This document shows positions 23,001 through 35,000 of a stretch of 64,000 nt of DNA, piece after piece (positions within the stretch are counted from its first letter, which is position 1; each line of letters begins with the position of its first letter). A model generated the notes under the pieces. That model was not told where the DNA came from and searched no databases. It worked only from the letters and a program-made list of their open reading frames with translations. The stretch comes from Rutpela maculata (Eukaryota; Arthropoda; Insecta; Coleoptera; Cerambycidae), in the NCBI GenBank assembly GCA_936432065.2, contig OW386293.2, positions 47,153,923 to 47,217,922 of the forward strand. The letters run 5' to 3'. Position numbers and translations under genes: made by a program.

Positions 23001-26000
23001 ATAGTGAGGAAATTAACCAAACCGCAAAATATCTGGATATTCCTTTTTTTTTGTATATTTAAAGTACCAGATCAACAAATTATTGTCATACATGGTAGTG
23101 TGTATTGTGACGATATTCAATTCAAAAAAACAACAAAACGAAACATTTGGTTTAGCTTAACAACAGAAAAATATTAATATCATTCGGAATCGCTACGAAA
23201 AAGTCTTATAATCGTTTTCTTATTTTACATAGGTTTACATTTCTGGCGCTGACACATTTTGCATGAGCTCTCTAGGACCCCTAATATTTTCTAATATTAA
23301 AAATCCCTCCTAACTATGACAAATTGATCACTGTGCGGCTGTCCTTCGAATACTTTTGCCGCGGTCATCATGTGCCAGGCAAAGCTCATCCTCCTGTGTA
23401 GTGTGACTCTCAGATACCTCAACTTGTCTTGGGTCAGATGTTAACCTATATTATCTCAAGGCTAAGTGGCCATGCTTCCTCTTTCCTGCAAGAAGAACGG
23501 CTGTAGGGGTTCAGCTCCAGATACTAGGGGGACGGTAGCTCAGTGGTTTAGCGCGTCTAGCTTGCATACTGGCGTACCTAGCGAAGCAGGTTCAATCCCC
23601 GCTCATCGCGAAATAATTTTAATTATAAAATTATCCCCAAGAAGTGGTTCGGACTCCACTATAAGCTTTAGGGCCTCGTTTCTCTTTACTTAACACAAAA
23701 TCATTCTGGATTTTCAAGGAGTTACTTCGGTGACTTGAGAAACGGTTAAGAAAACATTTTAAGAAAACATTTTTAAAAAAACCAGTCTCTCAGCCAGCTG
23801 AAAGGCGCTATTGTCTTCTTCATGATTTTTCCTTCAGTTTTGACACATCAGTAGCAAGTCGTCGGCAAATCCTATTAGCGTAGCCCCCTCCTGGCTTTCT
23901 TTCCTAATGATATCGTCATAGAAAAAATACCATAGCGTTGAGCTCAGCAACGAACCTTTTGCAATCCACCATTTACATCTTTGCCCTTCGTGTCCAGGGT
24001 GCTATTCGATCTTATCTTCCTGTGACCATTGCTGCTGCTCATTAGAGGTGTATCATCATAGAATGATAGTTTTAAATATCTGATCACCAGTCAATCAGAC
24101 GTGCTTGCTTGAATCCGATATCCACCGTCTACTTTGATATTCCTCGAGTTCATATCATGGTGCTAATCTGTTTAACATATACATAAATGACTACCGCTAT
24201 ATTTATTTACCGACGATATATTCATCCTAACATATATAAGAATACTGAAATTATGACTATATTACTACAAATACAGATAGATATTACTACGAAATACTAC
24301 GACCGGGGACCCTAACGAAATCCCAACAAAATACAAATTATTTGTTTCACCAACCGGATGTCGCGGCTTATGACGACGTTTATCACAATCGAAAGCTACA
24401 ACATAGAATGGGAAGACCATACAGATTACCTTGGAATAACATTAAACAACATTTTGATAACATTTCAATCAAGTGCTGGAGGTTCTATATCTCTATTTTG
24501 TGGCACTAGAAGAGATTTACCTGTAAGATATTAACCGCAATACAGCAGGCTGTTCCTTTACTATTATTTATTTGAAGGAATGCTGCATATGTGCTGCCTA
24601 ATAAGAAAATATAGAGCCACGTTATATTGGTTACAGTAATTAACACTCTAACTATAATAAAACATCTTTCGTTAACCACAAAAAAGTTATATATGCAACA
24701 CGTGTTTTATCACTAAATCGGGGTCATCTGAGTAAGATTAAAACTACAATTAAACTAAGGACCATCTACTATTTACAAGGACCCATTACTGATTAACTTA
24801 CTTATGTCCTCTACTGTATCACTAGAAGGTTATTAGGCTTGCTTTGACACTATTTACAGTTCAGGAAATAGATATAGTAGAACGAAAGAGTAAAGAGAGT
24901 AGCGGTAGCCTTTGTCGGTGGCTATTGTTGGCTGTGGCTGCTTTAACAGAAAGTTCTCTAACCCCCACTGGCTCTTCTTGCCCCTATTATACTAATAAAA
25001 TTATATGTTAAATTATTTTTACGTAAGATACCATTTCTTTTTTATAAAATTTCAAGAAACTTGCGGAATTAATTATTATACTGTTCTAAAATATATTGAG
25101 CACACAAGGCAGATAATTCTGAATAGATTTATTAATTGCAGTGATAAAAATTTCTAGTAACGCTTCTGAGAGCATCTATATGATACCTCCCAAGTGGGAG
25201 GGGGGTGCAAATGTGCAACCCAGCTGCATTATCTGCAGATAATTGAAACTCAAATTGAAATCTCTTAAATTTAATCATCTTCAGATGATGCCAATTTAGG
25301 TGACGAAACGTCTAGTATAACGTCTTATATTTAAAAAGGCGGCTTTAATCCAGTGAAATTAGACTTTTCTGATCTAACAAAATATATCCTCCATTTTTTT
25401 TTCTAAATCGATTTATTTTGGTGTTTTAAAGAAAATATTAAAAATCGATAACGAGATCACTACGGCATAAAAAATTATTCAAGGTCAAAGTTCACAGAAA
25501 ACGGTTTTTTGCGAATATCGCGCTTTCTATGGCTCGGAGGCCAATTGAGGTTGTTATGAAAATGAAAGATAATAAAATTCCGCACAAAAATGATCTCTTC
25601 CATTTTTTATGTACAATGAACGGTTTAGGCATTGTACGTAAAAATGAATAAAATACTTTTCGTTCAAAATTTGTATATAATGTGTAAGCACATTATAGAA
25701 ATTTTTATTGTACAGTACAATAATTTTGATTGGATTTTTTTTCTTATATATATATATAGATGACTGATGCCCGCGACTTCGTCCGCATGGAACTTTGTTC
25801 GGGTGGAACTTCGTCTGCGTGGAATTAAGAACATTGAGATACTAACCCACTGCACATTCATTGCATTTAAGGAAGCCGTCTTCCCATCGAAAAAAATAAT
25901 TATTTTAATCGACAATAGAGCACATGGGTGGGTATGTGTCAAATTTCATGCTTAAAAACATCTCTCTCCCTATTCACCCGTTCGGGAGAGGGGTCTATTT

Positions 26001-29000
26001 TTGAAAGTCGTCGAATACGTGTTTCTTTATTTCCTCAGAAGATCCCGTCACTCTGACTTACGCGATTTCAGATATACGGATACCTCAGCTCATGTGGAGT
26101 AATTGTCGCCCTCACTGTTATGGGACATAATTAAAAAATTGGTTCCAATTGTCTAACACAAAGCTGACTATTTGTTTACTAACCTTCTTATAAGCCGTAT
26201 ATTAAGAATGAAAGGGAACGGAATAAACAGGCTCCGTCACCTACAATTGGGACAACAGTATGTTGTGCAACTTCTCCATTAATACTTAGATTTTCTTTAG
26301 CCATTTCGTTAAAAAAAGTAAAAATTCACAGATTTCCCAATCCTTGCAACCATTAGAGACATTGGAAATGATAACACCATATATGAAACATAATAATAAT
26401 ATTTTATCTTCTGACGTGTCAAAATGACTTAATTATAGACATAATTTTCAGCGTCAAAATGATATACTTTGCCGTTTCCACCGTATGTGTTTAAACCATC
26501 TACTACCCCCGTTTTGCTCCTTTCAAAAAGCGAAAATTGAAATTTCGTCTTACACATGTCTAATAGATTTCAACAAAAAATATTTCTGGCAAATTTCTCG
26601 TATCTAGATATAACCGTTCCCGAAAAAGTCTAGAATTTCAACCCCCATTTTCCCCCTCTTGGGGGTCGAATTTCGAAAAATCCCTTCTTAGTGGATGCCT
26701 ACGCCATTAGAGAAACCTATATGCAAAATTTGAAGTTTCTGGACCTAGCGGTTTGAGCTGTGCGTTGATAGATCAGTCAGTCAGTCAGTCAGAATAATAT
26801 TATTCAACAAATATTATGTCAGTTTTGACAGCGTTTGAATATTAAGTAGGCGCATTTGTTTTTTAAACCCTGCGTCAGCGATATAAGCCGCCTATAATTG
26901 CGTGTCCCGTGCGTTTTGTTTACCGTGCGATTTTTTACAGTGCGTTTTGTTTAAAATATGTAAAATTCAACTTACATAGTTGACAGGTAGTATGTTTTTT
27001 ACTATTTACAGTAGTGATCATAGGTAAAATATTTTATTCATTTTTTACGTACAATGCCTAAACCGTTTCTTTGTACCGAAAAAGTGGAAGAGATCATTTT
27101 TGTGCAGAATTTCATTATCTTTCATTTTCATAATAACCTCAATTGGCCTCCGAGCCATAGAAAGCGCGATATTCGCAAAAAACCGTTTTTTGTGAACTTT
27201 GACCTTGAATATTTTTTTATGCAGTAGTGATCACATTGTTGATTTTTAATATTTTCTTTAAAACACGAAAATAAATCGATTTAGAAAAAAAATGAAAGAT
27301 ATACTTTATTAAATCAGAAGCCATATTTTTGTCTAAAATAACTGGAGTACTTCTGTATGATGTGATAAATGTTATTAGGTTAAAGTTAATATAAAAACAA
27401 TGAACAACTAAATGCCTCAGCTTAGAAATTATAAAAGTTTGAGAGCAACCTAATTGACAAATCTTGATTAGCATATATTTTAGTAGTAATATTTTAGTAT
27501 TTGAAAACCATTTAAGATGTAATACGACCGTATATTACAAAATATGAAATATTACAAATTATACATCCCAAATATTTTTGCCATAAAGTATTTTTTTTTA
27601 GATTATTATTATTTATTATTGCTATTACTATTTCATGTCCAGCATACTAGTTCAGCATTAAAATATAATGCATTATCATTCATTCATTTTCCATTAGATA
27701 AATAAAATAAAATATAAAATATTTTAATAATAAATATATTATTTTTTAAATACATGTTAACTTTATTAGATTAATATACACAAATATGATTAAATTTAAA
27801 TTTAAAATTTAATTAAAAAAATTAGATCAAATCTTTAATTTACATATATTATGTTCGTTGATAAATATTTAGTAACACGTTTTGGAAGCTCTTAATAATT
27901 TTGTTAAAATACATGGTATTATCTACAAGAAATATGTATTTCTTTTTTTTTTAGCGGAATAACAACAGTTTTTGAACAAACCCCAAAAATGTCAACTTAT
28001 TTGCTTGCATTCATCGTATCTAAGTTTACTTGTACTCCTGGTGCTTCAATTGGCACAGTGCCCTTTCAAGTATGTTCAAGAGACGAAGCTGCAACAACAA
28101 GAGCCTTGGCGCTTGATGTGGGGCCAAAGTTAATAACGAAATTTAACGAATTTACCAATTACGACTATAGCTTGAGCAATTCGAAAATGGATCAAGTAGC
28201 TATTCCAGATTTTAATCCAGGAGCTATGGAAAACTGGGGCTTGGTTACATACAGGTAAAATTATGTTTAATTAAAGTAACATGAATACTTTTAGTTAATT
28301 CGGTAAAAAGAAAACGACAAGAGGCAGACCTGACATTGTGGTTGACAAACTCAAATTGAGCTTATCTTAGATATATGTAATTTGTGTAAAGTACGTATAA
28401 AAGAATTAAGATATTGATCTGTGACTGTCAAGTCTGAAATAACAAGTCTACGGTGCTTGATCCCAGGACTTATTTACGAAATAAAGATATGCTTGTCAGC
28501 GACAAATCTACCTATAGTTGGTATATTGTACCAAGAACAAAAAATGTCATCAAATGTTTGCCGTACTCAACAGGAAAAATGAGATTTTTTTAAGAATCGG
28601 CTGATGTAAAATATAAATGCAAATATTTGTGTGTGTCGTTCCATGCTACCTTCTGTATAGATGGAGCTATGGGATAGTTTGGAAAGTGCTGCAAATTTGG
28701 GTTTGAAGATCAATAACCCTCTAATTGGCAAAAATGTTGCAATAGCTTTTAGACCGGGAATTATCACAGGGTTGGCATGATTAAAACAAAATGTTTTAAA
28801 CAAAGTGTTTAAAACCTGTTTAAAACATCGCACTGTGTTTTAAAGAAATGTTTAAAACATATTTAATACAAAATGCAATGTTTTAAACAAGTGTTTAAAA
28901 CACAGTTTAAAACACAGTGCGATGTTTTAAATAAATGTATTATTTTGGAGTTTGTGGAAAAGCAGGAAAAGTGCCGATGATGGTCCATTTCGATAAATAG

Positions 29001-32000
29001 TTTCAATATAGTGGTTACGTGCAAACTGAGCATTTTATTTGCAGAGTGCTGTAGAATCCGTTTAAGAGCGCCATCTGTCATCAACTAGTAGTAACAGACA
29101 TAGTGTGCCTGGCACCATTTAATTTTAGTTGAATATAGTTTTAAACGTTTTAAACCTGTTTTAAACACGTTTTAAACATACCTTCAAAAATTTTAAAAAA
29201 ACCTGTTTTAAACAAAAAAAACTGTTCAAAACAAAAAAAACTGTTTTTTTGTTTAAAATGAAAAAAAACTGTTTTTTTTCCAACCCTGAATTATCATATA
29301 ACTATTTTGCAATAATTAGCGTCCCTTTGATGAAGTTGCAAATATATATTTGCAATAACGAAGGTGTTTAAAGCCTTTTGTTAATTTTGCAAAAATTTTG
29401 CTTTCAGTTGGGGGGTACAATAAGTTCAATTTTTCTTTAGGCATTTAAAAAAATTGTTGCAAATTAAATAACATGTAGTGAAAGAGGAGGTGAAAGTTTG
29501 TACCCTGATTTCTCAACTTTTCAGATTTTTTCGCTAAGATACAGACAAATAAACAACTTTTTTACTTTATGTAAATTAATATATGTTGCGTACAGAGCTG
29601 GGGGCAAATATGTACTTACAAATACCTCATAAGTATTTAAATACTAAAAAGTATTTAAATACCGAGTATTTAAATACTTCTTGCCACAAGTATTTGTATT
29701 TATACTTGTAAATACTTTATCTGAAATATTTACTACTTAGTATTTGTGAAAATGATCCTAAAGTATTTATAAATACTTAAACTATTTAAATAACTGGGAA
29801 GAATTTAAATACTTCTAAAAAAATATTTAAATCCTTTTCTGACAGTATTTAAATACTTTCAGAAGTATTTGAATCTCAAAAGTATTTAAATAAATACAAC
29901 AAATATAATCAAATACGCCAGCGAGACAGGCAGATATTCGTCAAGAATCAAGACATGTACAATACTATATAGTTAATAAATAAATATATTGCATCATTCA
30001 GTCTTCAGTCATTCACGTCTTAATAATTCCCAGAAAGTTGGTTGAGAGCAGACATAGACAGTAAGTGTTAACTGTTAATGTTAACACACATGTTTTGTGA
30101 TTGTGATAGAGAACAGTTGAACTAGTGCTATAGTCTCTGTGCTTTATTTGGGTATTTGCAGAAGACGCAAAGGTCTAGCTCTATGGATAAGTAAAAGTAA
30201 AATACCCAACTAGAACTGATTAAGTATAGAGGTATTAAAATAGTGTTGTAGAAGTTCATGAAAGTCATGAAACCTAAAATTTTGACATCTCAAATAGTCA
30301 AATAGCATTTAATATAATAATGATAATGATAATAATAAGTCTTTATTGATTTCTATAACAATAGAAAATACAACTTGGTGAAGTAGCCCAGACAACAGAG
30401 AACATTTTATAGTGAAACCCACAAAGTTTCACTATAAAATGTTCTGTTGTCTGGGCTACTTCACCAAATTGTTGGAAACTAAATATATTTTTTTAATGAG
30501 TTCGTGAAAGTGTATAGAATAATATCCTGAAAAGTTTACATTCCGATCGGATGCAGAACATACAAAAAAAAAGGGAAAAAAAAATTTTTTTCTTTCATTT
30601 TTTCAAAATTTTTAAATTAAGTCAGGGTAGAAAAAAACAAAAAATAGAATGAACCACATATTTCCGAACAAAAAATATTCTAATAAAATTTATCGCTAAA
30701 GCCACGGTATTCCTGGAAAAAAAATAATGAAGTAACTTTGCCACTCTGCGCGGCCAAGCGCACGGTTAAATGCATACTACTCTAAAAATTCTTAGCAGTT
30801 CTAACGAGTAAAATAAAGCTTTCTCCTCTTTCTGATTACACATTTTTAACATTTCTCTTAGTGAATAGGAGGATAAATAGTGAGTCTAGAGGGGAAATAT
30901 ATAATTATCAACGCATACACAGACATCACACATAGCCGCTGAATCGCTCTCATGAATTTTTACGTGGCTTTACTGTATTGTATTACTTCCACGTCCAGTG
31001 GAAGTATAGTAACGACAAAAAAATTTTAAAAAATTTTTATTGTCCAAATAGGCTTAAAATGTCATGAAACGTCGAGATTTTAAGTTTGAGCGACAACAAA
31101 ATTTCTGTCTGTCTGTCGGTCTGTCTGTCGGTCTGTCTGTCGGTCTGTCTGTCGGTCTGTCTGTCGGTCTGTCTGTCGGTCTGTCTGTCGGTCTGTCTGT
31201 CGGTCTGTCTGTCGGTCTGTCTGTCGGTCTATCTGTCGGTCTGTCTGTCTGTAACTTTTTTTTGTGCGCACGTTTACTCTGGAACCGTTTAAGATATTGA
31301 TTTGAAATTTGGTACACATATGTACTTTAACGAGATCTAGAACTAGATTATATTTTCATCTTGTTCCGTCAAAGGGTTGGGGGGTAAATTGAGGTAAATT
31401 GGGGGTAAATGGGTAAATCAAGCAGGTAAGAGTCCATGAAATTGGTATTTAGTATATATAAGAGAAGCTAAGGTCTCAAAAAAATTGTTGGCATTAGCCA
31501 CCCCCATTACCACCCCCACCTCCTTATTAAAGGGGATGAAAAAAAATGTGATTTAGTGTATGTACAGGAACTAGAAACCTCAAAATATTTTTTTTACTTC
31601 ATCCACCCCCCATTACCACCCCCCTATCACCACCCCCACCCCACTACCGATGTGGGGTATCGTTTTATGGGTTTTTGGGGTAGAGGATTGCAAATATTAT
31701 ATTATTAAAGTTCCATAAACAATTATTTTCGCATACAAAGTTTTTTCGTTGTGAGTGACTTGGATAGAGAATCTGGATGTGGAAGTAGTGATTCCTTGAG
31801 CAGCGGTTTTTATTACAGGTACACTTCCACATTTCAACTATATCCAATGGATTCCTTATTCATTTGTTAATGTATTGGAAAAGTTCCAGAATTTTTATTC
31901 AAAACAATCAAAGATATTTTCATAGCTATAAGATCGTGAAAATCGCAATTTCCTATCATGATCTGATTGACCATACTTTCGAAAAAATGCATATAAGTAA

Positions 32001-35000
32001 ACGAATTTGTGTTTGAACATTCGAAAAATATACATTTTTTCCGAAATAGTGATATTTTATTTTTTCCAATGGGTCAACTTCTCGGCAAGTTACAGCCTTC
32101 AATATATATATTTATCAAAAAAATCATCAAGCAAGGAAATTAAAATGATTTAAAATGTACTTTTTTTTTATCCACGTTACTACAATTTAATAAACCATAA
32201 TAATCAAGAAGTGTACATACTTTTTAACAGATCTCAATGAAGAAAGAATTTTTTTGAAGGGATTTTACTTACCGATCGATATGTAAACTTTTCAGGATAT
32301 TATTCTATACACTTTGACGAACTTATTTTAAAAAAAAATATTCAGTTTGCAAATTTTTGTAGGTAAATACCTTACATCGACTGAGCTTAAGTTTAGCCAT
32401 TAAAGACTATTTTTACTCTTAACTATGTTTCAAAATATTTCAGTATTATCAAAGTATTTAAATATTCAGAAAGTATTTAAATACTAAGTTTAAAGTATTT
32501 AATTACTTTTGTTATTTATTATTAAATACTTTTATCTTTTGAAAATACTTAATATTTAAATACTTTCAATTTCCTGAAAGTATTTAGTATTTAATATTTA
32601 AATACTTTTTCAAAGTATTTGCCCAGCTCTGGTTGCGTATGACATTGTCGCGTAGAGCGAGCCAAATTCCTAAAAAGCTAGCTTCAAAATTCGCAATTAT
32701 TGCTATATAATTTGATTATGGATGCAGAAAAATATTAAGAGATTGCATAAAGAAACAAGCTAAAAACGTACTCTTCGCCGGTTTATTGAACTTTTTATAT
32801 AATGATTACACATTCTATAGGATAGGATACTCTTCCCAGTTTTCTTGTAAATAGGATTAGTTTTAGACATTTTTGATTTTATAGTACGAACTTAGTTGGT
32901 GAAAGACGCACATAAAAACTACACCATACCCCATTTGAGTTTCGAACCAGGGACCCTTGGATTCCAAAGCGAAAAAAGCAAAACATAACCTGTTTTTTAA
33001 ATTAAGCATATACAAGTATGAACCTCCCCGGAACCTGGCCCAGAGCCGACCAGACAACGACGACGCGTAGCGCCGTGGTGAATGTAGGACTGGGTAGGAG
33101 CAGGTCAGGTTTGACTGGAACAGTAATTCGACTGAGGGTTAGTGCTCCTGTTTAGAAATAAAACTTAAAACTAACAACTTTTTACATAATACACAAAGAT
33201 ACTTATAACTAATTAATATGTAACACTGAAACTTGTGTTCTTGCGCGTGCACAAGCACTAAAAAATGTCGATTGCTGGCACGGGAAAAAACTCAATGAAA
33301 AAACCCGTTCGAAGCAATTTCACCCTGGCGGTCTTCCTGCCAGGATAATGTGGTGAAGTGAAAGTTAGAGTTTAAAGAAGTTGGGATTTTTATAATTTAT
33401 TGGTCTGAATGGAATTTAGAGACAAAAAGGTACAAAAAAGCAACAGGTAAAAAAGAATAAATAGAACATATAAAGTATGGCTAGGGGAGAAGTTGCCGGA
33501 AAATAGGCAACACCTGGTATGGTACCCCCTACCATACCAGGTGTTATATCGATAAGTATTGCATTATGCTGTCTGATTCGGGTAATGTTGCGGGTTAGCG
33601 GACTATCGCCTAATTTGAATTCGTAGAATTTCTGAGAAATTTATCGGACGTAGTCCGCTAGTGTGGTTATGTCGTGACAGTGCGTATAAATCTCTGACGG
33701 AGGTGTATCTGTCCGATCCAGAGATGAGGCGCATAAATGTGTTCTCACTGTCGTGACCGGGATGCTGCACCATACCGGCGCCGCGTATGTGATTGTCAGT
33801 CTGATCATCATTGTGTACAATAGTTTTTTATTTTGTCTGTTTAGTCCGCTACCCCTGGCCAGGAGCGGGTATAGATTCCTGGACACGGAGTAGACCTTCC
33901 GTATGGTTTCGTTGATGTGGGTGTTAAACGTCAGTCTTTTGTCCAAGTTAACCGCCAGATACTTCACACACCGTTTGACTGGAATTTGTTGTCCCCCGAT
34001 AGAAATTGGAGTTAACATGTGGTTCGCTGTGAACTGGCGCGTGAAGAGAATCGACTCGAACTTTTCGGCGTTAATCCGAATCTTCCACTTGTCGTAATAC
34101 GTCGTGGTACGAGCCAAGTGTGCCTTGAGTAGCATATTTGCCGCTTGAGCGGTATGTGAATTTGCTTACATGGCCGTGTCGTCGGCGTACTTGGCAAGAT
34201 TAGTATTCGGGAACTCCGGAAAGTCGGAGACGTACAAGTTGTACAGTTTCGGTGACAAGCACGACCTCTGGGAGACGCCCACGCGAATCCTGATCTGCAG
34301 CGATCTGTCTGTCAGGAAAGAGTGAATAAGTTTTGTTATGTGCATGGGAAAATCCAGTGCGAGATTGGTTGGTAACTGCCGGCGAGCTTCGCGTTCTTGT
34401 TCTGCTTCAGGATTAGCACGACCACGGCGCATTTCCATTGGTTGGGCCAGTGTTGCAGTCGCAGAATCGCCTTGACAATGTACGTCAACTGTATAATATA
34501 TTTGAGCAGCTTATATTCGATACCGTCTGAACCCGTGGCTTTGTTGTTAGATAATGTCCGTATGATCTTGGCTTCCTCTGAGGGCTTGGCCATGACTTTT
34601 AGAAATTCTCTTCGTTAATGTCATTTTCAATGCGGTCTTGTTCAACATTGTTCGGTATCAGTACGTTATGTATGTCCTGAAAATGGTCAGCTAAGTCATT
34701 CGCCTTCTGCGAGTCCGTCATAGCCGTCTGTCCGTTTCGTTTTGTCAAGACGGATATGGCTTCCTGCGTTGTATTTTGTGTTGCCTGTGATGATCATGAA
34801 AAGAGCGAGTAGTGGCCTCTAGTTTTAGAATTTGAATTGCAAGAAAACCATGCAGTGAGCAGAAAGGTTGTTTCGCGCTGTAGAAAAAGTCGATGGTGGA
34901 AGGTGTTGTACCGTTATCTGGAAAATGCGTATGATCATCCGGATACGAAGTTACGATTACTGACGTAATCGTGCAGAGTGTTGCCGTTCGTGTTGTTGCG

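Larger units (their letters stand above)
29593..32631. mobile_element. hAT element with perfect 8-bp TSD (GTTGCGTA)
   Basis: CAGAGCTGGG at 29593 and the inverted CCCAGCTCTG ending at 32631 are flanked by GTTGCGTA at 29585-29592 and 32632-32639. Both ends carry arrays of a palindromic unit (AAGTATTTAAATACTT and variants), at about 29620-29900 and 32445-32620. The interior (about 3.0 kb) contains a further inverted pair (30495-30600 and 32220-32335), a strong hairpin and a Helentron-like element. No hAT transposase reading is visible, so it is non-autonomous. Confidence 0.88.

Noticed and set aside
23531..23610. Functional tRNA-Ala gene
   Set aside because: A and B boxes are present but the acceptor and anticodon stems do not pair properly and the sequence continues into a SINE body.
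25275..25325. Hammerhead ribozyme
   Set aside because: CAGATGATG and GACGAAACGTC resemble parts of the core, but the invariant CTGATGA is not present and no three-helix fold is apparent.
28787..28940. CRISPR-like array of TGTTTTAAAC repeats
   Set aside because: Eukaryotic context, irregular spacing, both orientations, and the whole lies inside a hAT element with its own target duplication.
31054..31319. Four overlapping open frames on both strands (60-87 codons)
   Set aside because: They are translations of the GTCTGTCTGTCG microsatellite in all frames; repetitive PTDR/CLSV-type runs, no gene.
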